From Pseudomonas kilonensis (GTDB lineage: Bacteria > Pseudomonadota > Gammaproteobacteria > Pseudomonadales > Pseudomonadaceae), in NCBI RefSeq assembly GCF_001269885.1, contig NZ_LHVH01000017.1:744001-808000 (forward strand): a stretch of DNA of 64,000 nucleotides, in the 5' to 3' direction. The notes beneath the pieces were generated by a model. That model was given only the letters and a program-made list of their open reading frames with translations, ran no database searches and was not told where the DNA came from. Positions 44,889 through 54,728 of the stretch are shown one piece after another. The translations under genes and the position numbers were made by a program. Numbering within the stretch: position 1 is the stretch's first letter; the number at the start of each line of letters is the position of its first letter.

Positions 44889-46112
44889 ATGACCGATACC
44901 TCATTACCTAAACCACAAGTCCAACCCGCCTGGGGCGCGGTACTTGCCATGGCCCTCGCCGCGTTCGTGCTCGTTGCCTCGGAGTTCATGCCAGTCAGCT
45001 TGCTGACGCCGGTAGCGGCCGATCTTCACGTCAGCGAAGGGCAGGCCGGCCAAGGCATTGCCGTCTCTGGCGCCTTTGCCCTGATCACGAGCCTGTTCAT
45101 CGCATCGATCGCCGCCCGGGTCGATCGCAAATGGCTTCTCCTGGGGCTGACCTTGCTGATGATCGTTTCCGGCACCGTGGTGGCGTTCGCGCCGAATTAC
45201 TCGGTATTCATGCTCGGTCGCGCGTTGATCGGCGTGGCGATTGGCGGCTTCTGGTCGTTGTCGGCGGCTACCGCCATGCGGCTTGTGCCAGACGATCAGG
45301 TTCCGCAGGCACTGGCTATCGTCAATGGCGGCAATGCCTTGGCGACGGTGGTCGCTGCGCCGCTGGGCAGTTTCCTGGGGTCGATCATCGGTTGGCGTGG
45401 CGCGTTTTTCTGCATCGTGCCCGTCGCCGCCATCGCCCTGGTCTGGCTGCTGTTACGCCTGCCCTCCATGCCTTCGCAGGCGAAGCAGGGCAGCACCAAT
45501 GTCTTCAAGTTGATGACCCGGGCACCGGTCGCGCTGGGTATGCTGGCGGTCAGCACATTTTTCATGGGCCAGTTCATGTTGTTCACCTACCTGCGCCCGT
45601 TCCTTGAAGCGGTGACGCAGGTGAGCGTTTCCATGCTGTCCTTCATGCTGCTGGTGATCGGTGTGGCGGGTCTGCTGGGCACCTTCCTGATCGGGGCCTG
45701 CTTGAAAAACAACCTCTATCGGACGCTCATTATCATCCCGCTGTTGATGGCCGCGATTGCCATTGCCTTGGTGGGGTTCGGCGGGTCGGTGATGATCGCG
45801 ACCCTCCTGCTCGGCCTCTGGGGCCTGGTGGCCACGGCGGCGCCCGTAGGTTGGTGGACCTGGCTTTCGCGAACGCTGCCGGAAGATGCCGAAGCCGGCG
45901 GCGGTCTGATGGTGGCGATCGTCCAGCTCGCCATCGCTGCGGGTGCGACAGTGGGCGGCCTTCTGTTCGACCTGAGTGGCTATCGCGCGACCTTCGAAAC
46001 CAGTGCGGCGGTGTTGGGCGTTGCCGCTGTTCTGACGGTGCTGGCCGCTCGGTCAGCGCTCCGGGAGTTTTCATCGACTACGGATGCAGCGCCCTATGGC
46101 TCGGCGGGCTGA
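44889..46112 (+). CDS. MFS efflux transporter (DHA1, NepI/AraJ-like)
   Basis: A 407-residue, 12-TM drug:H+ antiporter family protein. EFMPVSLLTPVAADL is the N-terminal signature of the AraJ/SotB/NepI branch; the loop 2-3 motif is IAARVDRKWLLL and motif C is near GGNALATVVAAPLGSF. Members export sugars, nucleosides or drugs; the substrate is not determined. It follows the REP array by 23 bases and ends in TGATG with a small downstream frame. Confidence 0.85.
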   Translation: MTDTSLPKPQVQPAWGAVLAMALAAFVLVASEFMPVSLLTPVAADLHVSEGQAGQGIAVSGAFALITSLFIASIAARVDRKWLLLGLTLLMIVSGTVVAFAPNYSVFMLGRALIGVAIGGFWSLSAATAMRLVPDDQVPQALAIVNGGNALATVVAAPLGSFLGSIIGWRGAFFCIVPVAAIALVWLLLRLPSMPSQAKQGSTNVFKLMTRAPVALGMLAVSTFFMGQFMLFTYLRPFLEAVTQVSVSMLSFMLLVIGVAGLLGTFLIGACLKNNLYRTLIIIPLLMAAIAIALVGFGGSVMIATLLLGLWGLVATAAPVGWWTWLSRTLPEDAEAGGGLMVAIVQLAIAAGATVGGLLFDLSGYRATFETSAAVLGVAAVLTVLAARSALREFSSTTDAAPYGSAG

Positions 46113-46273
46113 TGTTCGATCCGTACTGGAGCTGGGCGGATACCCGATACGCGCAAGGCGCGGCTGACGAAATCGACAATGCCTTGCATAAACTCGTGGG
46201 AAGACCGGTGGAGGAACTGACGCTACCGGTGCCAGGGAGCGATCCAACCGTCGAATCAGCGCCGCAGTTCTAG
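46112..46273 (+). CDS. small hypothetical protein coupled to the MFS gene
   Basis: A 53-residue frame (MFDPYWSWADTRYAQGAADE) whose ATG overlaps the last base of the transporter stop (TGATG), followed by a terminator. Composition (Trp-, acid-rich, soluble) looks protein-like, but no family is recognised. Confidence 0.45.
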   Translation: MFDPYWSWADTRYAQGAADEIDNALHKLVGRPVEELTLPVPGSDPTVESAPQF

Positions 46274-46287
46274 TGGGTTCTCCAACG

Positions 46288-46317
46288 AAATGGGCGACCT
46301 CAAGGGTCGCCCATTTG
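46288..46317. terminator. terminator between convergent genes
   Basis: AAATGGGCGACC / GGGTCGCCCATTT stem with TCAA loop. T run is short. Confidence 0.75.
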
Positions 46318-46319
46318 CG

Positions 46320-46808
46320 TTAAAGCCCCAGACCTTGCTCTACCAGCGCGAGCAAGGCGTCCTCGTCCAGCATGGTGGGTTCAAGACGCGGTTGCCCGGT
46401 CTGGCGCAGGGCCTGGATATGCCAAAGCGATTCACCATGTTCGCCGAGTGAGCGCACGATGCAGTGTTCCTGCCCCTTCATATGGACTTCAATGCAGCCC
46501 TCGCCCTTGGACGAGAAACGCGCAATCGGGTCGAATGAAATGCGGTGATGATTGCCTTCGATCACCAGTTGATCGATGGCGTAGCTGTACGTCGAGCCGC
46601 TGGAATGACTTTCAAATACATGGGTGGGGTTGCGCCGAATGTCCAGGCCCGCCTCGCACACGGGCGCCAGCCAGATTTCGATCTGGCGATACAATTCGTA
46701 GACTTGGGCGGGCCAATGCTCGATCGCCAGGTCGGCGCAGTTGTCGGTATCCGCGCGGGTTTGCTGGGCTTTCCTCAGTTTGGCCGCTAGCTCGTCTGCC
46801 TTGCTCAT
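46320..46808 (-). CDS. hypothetical cytoplasmic protein
   Basis: A 162-residue protein with no signal or membrane segment. The N-terminus is helical (ADELAAKLRKAQQTRADTDN), the middle has alternating strands (VFESHSSGSTYSYAIDQLVI, HHRISFDPIARFSS). I do not recognise a domain; it looks like a conserved Pseudomonas protein of unknown function. Confidence 0.65.
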   Translation of the reverse strand: MSKADELAAKLRKAQQTRADTDNCADLAIEHWPAQVYELYRQIEIWLAPVCEAGLDIRRNPTHVFESHSSGSTYSYAIDQLVIEGNHHRISFDPIARFSSKGEGCIEVHMKGQEHCIVRSLGEHGESLWHIQALRQTGQPRLEPTMLDEDALLALVEQGLGL

Positions 46809-46943
46809 GTCGATTCCCTGTCGTGATGATAGGTTGAGCTTAGCTGATGGGCTGGGGTGATCATTTGCGCTGGGTCATGTGGTGGTGTGTTGTTGAGTTT
46901 CGGTACGATGACGAGCGCCGGAACAATTTACGAGGAGCACGTC

Positions 46944-47375
46944 ATGCACATGAGAATGCTGAGCAATAACGACCTGCGACCCTTGCGCGATGCACTCACC
47001 CTGGCCGGTCTTCCCGTCGACGATCTGGCGTATCCCGGTCGACAGTTTTTCAGCTTCAGCCACCAAGGCGTCGATGTGGCGTTTGCTGGTATCGAGGGGG
47101 AGGGGGCTGACCGGTTGCTGCGCTCGCTGGTTGTCCTCGAGGGGCAGCGGGGGAAGGGGGCTGGCGCAGCGGTGTTGGCCGCTATCGAGGCGTTTGCGAA
47201 ACGTGAGGGTGTAGAGCAGCTCCATCTGCTGACTGACAGCGCCGCCGCGTTTTTTACCGGCCAGGGCTATCAGGCGCGGGACCGCTCGCTGGCGCCTGCT
47301 TCGATCGGTGCGACGGCCCAATTCAAAACCTTGTGCCCGGCTTCGGCGACGTACCTGAGCAAACGCCTCGTCTAG
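46944..47375 (+). CDS. ArsN2-like GNAT N-acetyltransferase
   Basis: A 143-residue acetyltransferase with the acetyl-CoA pyrophosphate-binding segment VLEGQRGKGAGAAVLAAIEA and the late motif LTDSAAAFFTGQGYQA. Length and pattern fit the ArsN2 type associated with arsenic resistance operons, though no ars gene is present here. ATG at 46944 after GAGGAG. It converges on chrA with a 4-base overlap. Confidence 0.8.
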   Translation: MHMRMLSNNDLRPLRDALTLAGLPVDDLAYPGRQFFSFSHQGVDVAFAGIEGEGADRLLRSLVVLEGQRGKGAGAAVLAAIEAFAKREGVEQLHLLTDSAAAFFTGQGYQARDRSLAPASIGATAQFKTLCPASATYLSKRLV

Positions 47376-48730
47376 CGCAGCAAGTGCACCGCCAGCCCAG
47401 CCAGCCCGCACGCCAGCAACACCTGGATTACCCCCAGCTTGTAGCGAAACAGCGCAATGGCCGCCGCGATTGCGATGATTGCCGACGGCCAGTCCAGGGC
47501 ACCTGCAAAACCGTTGGGCCAGAGTACGTGGTAACCGAAGAAGCACGCCAGGTTGAGAATCACCCCGACCACCGCCGCGGTAATCGCAGTCAGCGGCGCG
47601 GTGAATTTCAGCGCGTTGTGCGTCGATTCCACCAGCGGGCCGCCGGCCAGGATGAACAGGAACGAGGGCAGGAACGTGAACCAGGTCACCAGCGTGGCCG
47701 CGACGGCCCCGGCGAGAAACGCCTGTTCGGGACCGAACACCTGCATCACGTAGCCTCCGACGAAACCGACGAAGGCCACGACCATGATCAGCGGCCCCGG
47801 CGTGGTTTCGCCCAGGGCCAGGCCATCGATCATTTGTGTCGGCGTCAGCCAGCCGAAGTGTCCGACGGCACCCTGGTACACGTAGGGCAACACCGCATAG
47901 GCGCCGCCGAAGGTCAACAATGCGGCCTTGGTAAAGAACCAGGCCATTTGCGTAAACGTGCCTTCCCAGCCGAACACCGCGGTCAGCAGGCCCATAGGCA
48001 ACGCCCACAACAGGGCACCGATGATCGCCAGTCGGGCGAGCCTGAAGGCGCTGAATCGGACGTGGTCCGGAGGCGGCGTGTCGTCGTCGATCAAGGCGGG
48101 GCCGAAGGATTGGTGCTGGGTAGCGTGACCGCCCAGGCTGAATTTTTCCGGTGCCCAGCGGCCGCCGAAATAACCGATGACCGCCGCGCCCAGCACGATC
48201 AGTGGGAAGGGGAGATCAAAGGCAAATATCGCGGTGAACGACGCCGCAGCGATCGCCCACAGCCAGTTGTTCTTGAGTGCGCGGGAGCCGATCCGGTGGG
48301 CGGCATGCGCCACGATTGCCGTGACGGCCGGCTTGATGCCATAGAAAATGCCCGCCACTATCGGCACTTCGCCAAAGGCGACGTACAGCCACGACAACGC
48401 GATGAGAATGAACAACGAAGGCAGCACGAACAGTGCCCCGGCGATCACCCCGCCCCAGCTTCGATGCATCAGCCAGCCCAGGTAGGTGGCCAGTTGCTGG
48501 GCCTCGGGGCCCGGCAGCAACATGCAGTAGTTAAGGGCATGCAGGAATCGTCGTTCGGAAATCCAGCGTCGGCGCTCCACCAACTCCTGGTGCATGATCG
48601 AGATCTGCCCCGCAGGGCCGCCGAAGCTGATGAAGCCCAGTTTGAGCCAGAACCAGAAGGCCACGCGCAGGCTGACGGCGTCGGGTCGGGTCAGGGGCTG
48701 TTCGTCATCGGTTCGGATCGGTTTGCTCAT
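47372..48730 (-). CDS. chrA: chromate transporter ChrA
   Basis: A 452-residue CHR-family inner-membrane exporter of chromate. The two homologous halves each carry the FGG-type motif (LGFISFGGPAGQISIMHQELV and LLTFGGAYAVLPYVYQ) and P-G-P motif (MLLPGPEAQQLATYLG and GETTPGPLIMVVAFVG). The two-domain form is typical of Proteobacteria. Single gene; next to the acetyltransferase it suggests a small oxyanion-stress cluster. Confidence 0.93.
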   Translation of the reverse strand: MSKPIRTDDEQPLTRPDAVSLRVAFWFWLKLGFISFGGPAGQISIMHQELVERRRWISERRFLHALNYCMLLPGPEAQQLATYLGWLMHRSWGGVIAGALFVLPSLFILIALSWLYVAFGEVPIVAGIFYGIKPAVTAIVAHAAHRIGSRALKNNWLWAIAAASFTAIFAFDLPFPLIVLGAAVIGYFGGRWAPEKFSLGGHATQHQSFGPALIDDDTPPPDHVRFSAFRLARLAIIGALLWALPMGLLTAVFGWEGTFTQMAWFFTKAALLTFGGAYAVLPYVYQGAVGHFGWLTPTQMIDGLALGETTPGPLIMVVAFVGFVGGYVMQVFGPEQAFLAGAVAATLVTWFTFLPSFLFILAGGPLVESTHNALKFTAPLTAITAAVVGVILNLACFFGYHVLWPNGFAGALDWPSAIIAIAAAIALFRYKLGVIQVLLACGLAGLAVHLLR

Positions 48731-48908
48731 GGGCGACGGGGCACGTAAAAGTCAAAGGCGATCTACGTTATGGGGCGTTACGCAATTTAGATAGCCCCCG
48801 GCAAGGATTGCTTGTAAAAAACAGCCCTTCAGAGATTTGAAACACAAGGTTGGAACAATCATCGCCCGATCATCCTGCTTTCGCACAATCGCCCCAAGGA
48901 GTGGGTCA

Positions 48909-49568
48909 ATGAAACAACGTCTTGCCATTGTCGTGCTGATCGTACTGACACTGGGTTCCATGGGCGCGGCCAATGCCCGCGAATCCGGCAATGCACGGGC
49001 GCAATCCGTGGCCGGAGTGTTCGATTACTATTTGCTGGCGCTGTCCTGGTCGCCGACGTTCTGCCTGACTCACCAGAAGGATGCGCAGTGTTCCGGCAAA
49101 GGCTACGGCTTTGTGCTCCATGGCCTCTGGCCGCAATACACCCGGGGCGGCTGGCCGCAATCCTGTGCGCCTCAGGTGCCGTTGACGGCGGCGGAGCAGC
49201 AGAAGGGCCTGACCTTGTTTCCCACCCGCAAGTTGATGGCGCATGAATGGTCCAAGCACGGCACTTGCAGTGGCCTGGGCGCCATGGGCTACCTGGAGGT
49301 TGCCGACAAAGCCTTGGGCGCGGTGAAAATCCCACCGCAGTTGCAGGCATTCAATTCCTCGTATTACTTCGCGGCTGATGAAATCATCCGGCTGTTCCGC
49401 CAAAGCAATCCAGGCATTGCGCCCGACGGCATTGCGGTGATTTGCAGCGGGCCGCAACTGTCGGAAGTGCGGGTGTGCATGGACAAGGACCTGGCGTTCG
49501 CCGCGTGTGGCAGGGGTGTCAGGACACAATGCCGGGCCGGGGAGATCCGGGTGCCGCCGGTACGGTGA
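48909..49568 (+). CDS. secreted ribonuclease T2
   Basis: A 219-residue RNase T2 family enzyme, periplasmic or secreted. The signal peptide ends near AANA/RE. The two active-site segments are present: VLHGLWPQY (CAS I) and HEWSKHGTCSGLG (CAS II). Conserved Cys pairs (FCLTH, CAP, GTCS, VRVCMD, AACGRG) point to disulfides and extracytoplasmic location. ATG at 48909 after AAGGAG. Confidence 0.92.
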   Translation: MKQRLAIVVLIVLTLGSMGAANARESGNARAQSVAGVFDYYLLALSWSPTFCLTHQKDAQCSGKGYGFVLHGLWPQYTRGGWPQSCAPQVPLTAAEQQKGLTLFPTRKLMAHEWSKHGTCSGLGAMGYLEVADKALGAVKIPPQLQAFNSSYYFAADEIIRLFRQSNPGIAPDGIAVICSGPQLSEVRVCMDKDLAFAACGRGVRTQCRAGEIRVPPVR

Positions 49569-49943
49569 GAGCCAAGACCCATTGACCCCTGTCTCCGATC
49601 CGTACACCCGTGGCGAGGGAGCTTGCTCCCGCTCGGCTGCGCTGTAGGAGCTGTGTAGGAGCTGTCGAGTGCAACGAGGCTGCGATCTTTCCCAATACAC
49701 TTGAATCCCAAGCGAAAGATCAAAATCAAAAGATCGCAGCCTTCGGCAGCTCCTACACGGGGAATTTCTTCGTTCTGAAACGGGTATTTTTGTTGGCTCC
49801 AGGGCGAGTTTTTGGATCCACTCAAGCCACCCATCGGCTCTGCTGCACAGGCAAATTGCCGCCTCACAAGCGGTAGGCTAAGCTCACGAATATTGAGGGC
49901 TTTGAGCGAATTCGCTCATGTTTTGCCCTCTTCAGGAATTCGC
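49569..49943. repeat. intergenic region with long palindromic repeat
   Basis: Bases 49611-49760 hold a repeat whose arms TAGGAGCTGTCGAGTGCAAC...GGCTGCGATCTTT and AAGATCGCAGCC...GCAGCTCCTACA pair. The same family recurs at 57206-57340. The remaining stretch to 49943 should contain the promoter of the next gene. Confidence 0.75.
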
Positions 49944-51515
49944 TTGCCTATCTCCATTCTCGATCCTTTCCATGTCCCTGGCGGTGCCTTGAAGCGCCTG
50001 CCGTTGCTCAAAGCAGCGGTTTCGTTTATCGCGGCGGTATGCCTGTGCCTGTGCGGTTTGCTTTATCTGCAACTGGAGCAGTCGCGCAGCCACGACCTGG
50101 AGTCGGCCCGCGTCGCTTCGGCGACCCTTAGCCGGGCCATGGCCCAGCAGGCGCAGGACACCTTCCTCCAGGCTGATCTGGTATTGGCCAGCCTGGCAGA
50201 TTGGATCCAAGTAGACGGCTACGGTCCCGCCGTACAGCCACGCTTGCAGCAAACCTTTGCCCGACGTGTGCAATCGCTCGAGCAATTGCATGGCCTGTTC
50301 CTGTTCGACAAGCACGGTCACTGGGTGGTGACCTCCTTTGAAAACCTGCACCGGGGTGCTGGGGTGGCGGATCGAGAGTACTTCGTTTTCCATCAACAGA
50401 ATGCCTCCCTGATCGCCCATATCGGCCCGGCAATCCGCAGCCGGCAAAACGGCGGCTGGATCATTCCGGTTTCCCGGCGCTTGAATGATCAGGATGGCAA
50501 CTTCCAAGGCGTGTTGATGGCCGGCATCAAAATGTCGTACTTCGATCGATTCTTCAAAAGCTTCAATCTGGATGATCAAGGCGAGATGGCCCTGGCTTTG
50601 TCTGACGGGACGCTCTTGGCTCGTCGTCCCTTCGATGAGGGGCGGATCGGTCACCCGCTGGCCCAGGAGAATATTTACAACCATGCCCTGGCGGGTGGGA
50701 TGTCTGGCGATGCACTCATCCGTTCGACCATCGATGGTGTCGTCAGGCTGTATGGGCACCAACATCTGCAGGCTTATCCGCTGGTGGTCACCGCCGCGAT
50801 GTCCGAAGGCGCGATCCTGGCGGGCTGGCATGACCGGGCTTTCCAATCCAGTCTCATTGTGGGCCTGGTGGTGCTGGGCATTTGCTTGTTCGGCTGGGTA
50901 TTCGTGCGCCAGGTCCGTAACAGCGAACGGATCGAGGCGGACTTGCGCCAGGCTCAGGAAGCGTTGGAACTGATTGCCACCCATGACAGCCTCACCGGGC
51001 TGGCGAACCGGCGCCTGTTCGAACGGGCCCTGGACATCGAGTTCGGCCGGGGCGCCCGTCAGCGCAGCCCCTTGAGCCTGATCATGCTCGATATCGATTT
51101 CTTCAAGCGCTACAACGACGCCTATGGGCACGTGGCCGGGGATCATTGCCTGGCGGAAGTGGCCAAGGTGCTCAAGAGCTGCTGCCATCGCAAGGCCGAT
51201 CTGGCGGTGCGTTATGGTGGCGAAGAGTTCGCGGTCCTGTTGCCCGACACCAATCTGTCGGGGGCCATGGCGTTGGCCGAGCAGATCCGCCGCAGCGTCA
51301 TCGACAAGCACATCACCCATTCCGGGTCTCCGACCGGTTACCTCACGGTGAGCCTGGGCTGCTATGCCTTTGTGCCCAGCGGCCAGGACAGCATCGAAGT
51401 CTTCATCCAGCGGGCCGATGCGGCGCTTTACCAGGCCAAGCACAGCGGCCGCAACCGTGTGGCGGTGTTATCGACCGACGACGGGCTCGATACGCTGGCG
51501 CGTTCGGATCGTTGA
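49944..51515 (+). CDS. membrane diguanylate cyclase
   Basis: A 523-residue inner-membrane sensor producing c-di-GMP. TM1 is near residues 20-38 (LKAAVSFIAAVCLCLCGLLY), then a periplasmic dCACHE-type sensor (about 40-290), TM2 near LIVGLVVLGICLFGWVFV, and a C-terminal GGDEF domain with intact YGGEEF. RKAD five residues before it is the product-inhibition I-site (RxxD). The TTG at 49944 follows AGGA and gives a sensible N-terminus; the frame is open back to 49812. Confidence 0.85.
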   Translation: MPISILDPFHVPGGALKRLPLLKAAVSFIAAVCLCLCGLLYLQLEQSRSHDLESARVASATLSRAMAQQAQDTFLQADLVLASLADWIQVDGYGPAVQPRLQQTFARRVQSLEQLHGLFLFDKHGHWVVTSFENLHRGAGVADREYFVFHQQNASLIAHIGPAIRSRQNGGWIIPVSRRLNDQDGNFQGVLMAGIKMSYFDRFFKSFNLDDQGEMALALSDGTLLARRPFDEGRIGHPLAQENIYNHALAGGMSGDALIRSTIDGVVRLYGHQHLQAYPLVVTAAMSEGAILAGWHDRAFQSSLIVGLVVLGICLFGWVFVRQVRNSERIEADLRQAQEALELIATHDSLTGLANRRLFERALDIEFGRGARQRSPLSLIMLDIDFFKRYNDAYGHVAGDHCLAEVAKVLKSCCHRKADLAVRYGGEEFAVLLPDTNLSGAMALAEQIRRSVIDKHITHSGSPTGYLTVSLGCYAFVPSGQDSIEVFIQRADAALYQAKHSGRNRVAVLSTDDGLDTLARSDR

Positions 51516-51720
51516 GGTCGGGTGGAATCATCGGCAGTCTGCCCCGGTCCACTATTGAGGCATTGCGCTGGCGAACTTCAAGCGGTGTGTAGTCTCTTTC
51601 GCAAAAAACCGTGGGCTCGCCAACTGATCAGGCAGTGGGTGCTAAGGTTGGGTAGACGACTGGCTCGGTCCTCTCCGTTCTCGATAGCGAAGCCAGCGTT
51701 GAAAGGACAGGAGTAGGTCA

Positions 51721-54297
51721 ATGGATTCCACTGCCGATACCCCTTCAGGCACCGCGCGTCACACACCGATTACCCATCGCCTGGTCGTGGCGGTCGGGGG
51801 GCTGTTTGTCCTGGGCGTCCTGGTGGCGATTGCCGCGCTGTTCAACATTGCGCACAAGCTCGACGCGGAGGATTTGCGCAAGACGCATTTCTATACCGAG
51901 CGCGCCCTCGAGAATCGCATCACCGCCTCGAAAAACTACATCACCAGCTATGCCTATTGGACCACGGCCTATGACCACCTCAACGGTGAAGTCGATGTGC
52001 AATGGGCCTACGCCGAACAGAACATGGGCAAGACCCTGTTCACCAATGATGAATACGAGGGGTTGTTTGTCATTGATCGGCTACGCACCAAATATGCCGT
52101 GGTACGCGGGCTCAATGTCCAAACGGATACCGCGGTTTATATGGACGCGCCGCTGACGGACCTGATGGACCAGCTCCAGGCGCAGCCCGACCTGACGATA
52201 CCCATGGTCCGCTACACATTGTTCGAGGGCTGGCCGGCTATCGTCAACGCATCGGTGATTACGCCCAATGACGAACGGTCCCAGGTCGAGGCCCAAAGCA
52301 CCTCGGTCCTGCTGTTCGTCGACCAACTGACGCCCGTCAAGTTGCGCAAACTGGGCAAGAGTTATGGCCTCACCGATTTGAAGCTCAAGAAAGACACCGA
52401 GCTCAAGCCCGGCCAGCCGGCCGTGTCGCTGGACGGTACCGGCTACAGCCTGGTGTCCCGACTGGAGCGCCCGGGCCTGCAATTGCTCTGGTCCCTGGTG
52501 CCGCCGCTGGGTGGGGCGCTGCTGATCCTGGCCCTGCTGACCGCTTACTTTTTTCGCTATGCATTGCGCACGGCACGGCATGTGGACGCCAGTTACGACA
52601 GCCTGGAACGGTCGGCGCACGCCCTTGAGGCCAGCGAGGAGCGCTTTCGGGCCGTGGCCGAAGCCGCTTCCGACTGGATCTGGGAAATCGACGGGCAGCA
52701 GCACATCACTTATCTGTCGGGGCGTTTCAATACGGTCACCGGGTTTTCCGATCAGCAATGGCTGGGGCAGCAGCTCGAGCAACTGCTGTATTGCGACACT
52801 ACGCCGATTGCCCTCTGGTTGATCAAGTTGACGGAGGAGCAGAACGCCAACAGCTTGCGCTGCTCCTACCGTGATTATTCCGGGCAACTGCGCTTCTGCC
52901 GGGTGTCGGCACGCCCGATCTACAACAAGGCCGAGGTGGTGGGTTATCGCGGCACCGCCAGCGACATCACCGATGAGGTGGCCGCCCATGCCCAGGTTCA
53001 GCACCTGTCGATGCACGATGCGCTGACCGGCCTGCCGAACCGCAACAAGCTGGCGCGACACCTGGATGATGCGCTGGTGGCCAAGGAGCATTCCGCCCCC
53101 CTGACGTTGCTGATGGTGGACCTGGACAATTTCAAGCCGATCAACGACTCCCTCGGCCACCCGGCCGGCGACGCGGTGTTGCTGGAAGTGGCCCGGCGGC
53201 TGCGCGACAGCACCCGCGAAGAAGACCTGGTGGCGCGCCTGGGGGGCGACGAATTCGTGGTGGTGCTCGGCGGGATGGACAATACCACTGAGATCGATCG
53301 ATTCTGTGGGCGGCTGATCGACAGCCTGCAGCAACCGATTTTCTACGAAACCCATTCGTTGCACATCAGCGCCAGTATCGGTATCGCCCTGAGCCACCGT
53401 CAGGGTTATGTGCCCGGTGAACTGATCCGCTGCGCCGACATTGCCATGTACCAGGCCAAGTCCGAGGGCAAGAAAACCTGGTGCTATTTCGCCTCGCAAA
53501 TGAACGATCAGATCCAGCATCGTCGCCAACTGGAAAGCGACCTGCGCCAGGCCGTGAAAAACAACGAATTCGTCCTGCATTTCCAGCCGCGCTACACCGT
53601 CGATGGTCGAGAGATCGTGGCGGTCGAGGCGTTGGTTCGCTGGCAGCATCCAACCCAAGGCTTGTTGGCCCCCGACGCGTTTATTCCATTGGCCGAGCAA
53701 ACCGACCTGATTGTCCCGCTTTCGCGTTGGGTATTGCGTGAGGCCTGCGAAACAGCACTGACTTGGCCGGGAGAATTGATGGTCTCGGTCAACCTGTCAC
53801 CGGCGCAGTTCGAGCGCAGCGATGTGGTGGAGGATGTGCGACAGGTGTTGATCGAAACCCGTTTCCCGGCGAGTCGCCTGGAACTGGAGATCACTGAAAA
53901 CGTGATGCTCAACGACGTTGATGGTGCTCTGCAGGTCATGAATGCCCTGAAGGAACTGGGCGTGCGCTTGAACATGGACGATTTCGGTACCGGCTATTCG
54001 TCCCTCGGTTATCTGCGCACCTATCCATTTGATGGCATCAAGATCGACAGGCGTTTCATTGCTTCCATGAGCAACAGCAGCAACGACCGCGCCGTGGTGC
54101 AGGCAATCATCAACCTGGGCAAGGCCATGGGGCTGACGGTGACTGCCGAGGGCGTGGAAACCCTGGCCCAGCTCGGTTCATTGGGCACGGACCAATGCCA
54201 TGAAGTACAGGGTTATTTACTCAGCCGGCCGATCGACAAGCAAGCCTTTGCGCACTTGTTGGAGAAAGGCCAGCCCTTGCCGAAAACGGCTTCCTGA
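51721..54297 (+). CDS. CHASE4-PAS-GGDEF-EAL protein
   Basis: An 858-residue membrane protein with both c-di-GMP synthesis and breakdown domains. Order: TM1 (about 20-40), periplasmic CHASE4-like sensor (to about 250), TM2 (LLILALLTAYFFRYAL), PAS (about 305-425), GGDEF (LGGDEF intact, I-site REED) and EAL (VEALVRW, DDFGTGYSSL, TAEGVET). All catalytic motifs look complete, so the net activity is not predictable. It follows another GGDEF gene by about 200 bases on the same strand. Confidence 0.9.
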   Translation: MDSTADTPSGTARHTPITHRLVVAVGGLFVLGVLVAIAALFNIAHKLDAEDLRKTHFYTERALENRITASKNYITSYAYWTTAYDHLNGEVDVQWAYAEQNMGKTLFTNDEYEGLFVIDRLRTKYAVVRGLNVQTDTAVYMDAPLTDLMDQLQAQPDLTIPMVRYTLFEGWPAIVNASVITPNDERSQVEAQSTSVLLFVDQLTPVKLRKLGKSYGLTDLKLKKDTELKPGQPAVSLDGTGYSLVSRLERPGLQLLWSLVPPLGGALLILALLTAYFFRYALRTARHVDASYDSLERSAHALEASEERFRAVAEAASDWIWEIDGQQHITYLSGRFNTVTGFSDQQWLGQQLEQLLYCDTTPIALWLIKLTEEQNANSLRCSYRDYSGQLRFCRVSARPIYNKAEVVGYRGTASDITDEVAAHAQVQHLSMHDALTGLPNRNKLARHLDDALVAKEHSAPLTLLMVDLDNFKPINDSLGHPAGDAVLLEVARRLRDSTREEDLVARLGGDEFVVVLGGMDNTTEIDRFCGRLIDSLQQPIFYETHSLHISASIGIALSHRQGYVPGELIRCADIAMYQAKSEGKKTWCYFASQMNDQIQHRRQLESDLRQAVKNNEFVLHFQPRYTVDGREIVAVEALVRWQHPTQGLLAPDAFIPLAEQTDLIVPLSRWVLREACETALTWPGELMVSVNLSPAQFERSDVVEDVRQVLIETRFPASRLELEITENVMLNDVDGALQVMNALKELGVRLNMDDFGTGYSSLGYLRTYPFDGIKIDRRFIASMSNSSNDRAVVQAIINLGKAMGLTVTAEGVETLAQLGSLGTDQCHEVQGYLLSRPIDKQAFAHLLEKGQPLPKTAS

Positions 54298-54365
54298 AGA
54301 CCTGTTGCAACCTCTACGTCCGGTTGTCGGTCACAACGGTGACTTGGCATTTCGAGTTCTGGCGC

Positions 54366-54562
54366 ATGAAAAACCTTCGGATCGTGACCTTCAACATCAA
54401 TGGCATCCGGGCCCGGCTGCCCAACCTGCTGGAATGGCTGGAGCGGGAAAACCTGACATTGCCTGTTTGCAAGAACTCAAGGCCGTGGACAAGGATTTCC
54501 CGGCGGCGGAGCTGGAGTCGGTCGGGTACGGGGCGATCTGGCATGGGCAGGCGTCCTGGACC
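54366..54562 (+). pseudogene. xthA: fragment of exonuclease III gene
   Basis: The ATG at 54366 starts an XthA N-terminus (MKNLRIVTFNINGIRARLPN, LLEWLEREN). A one-base loss near 54452 moves the rest into another frame (PDIACLQELKAVDKDFPAAE, LESVGYGAIWHGQASW), and homology stops near 54562; about 200 C-terminal residues with the catalytic Asp/His are absent. The catalytic start Glu (QELK) survives only out of frame. Confidence 0.8.
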
Positions 54563-54728
54563 GATTCGTTGCGCTACCTGGATCCGCCTGGCTTCACGCA
54601 AGCGGCGGTGACCGGGCGAGGCATCCCGGTCGATTGTTGTCTCGGTGAGGGGAATGCCTTATACCTGGCGCCCAATAACAGTGCGCTTGTCGTGAGCGCT
54701 GCGCCGACCCCGGAAAAGGACACCCCTC

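Noticed and set aside
44311..44989. Open frames in the second REP array
   Set aside because: Repeat translations with REP-derived peptides.
47333..48748. 471-codon open frame on the + strand
   Set aside because: Antisense to chrA, rich in Gln/Arg/His, no domain.
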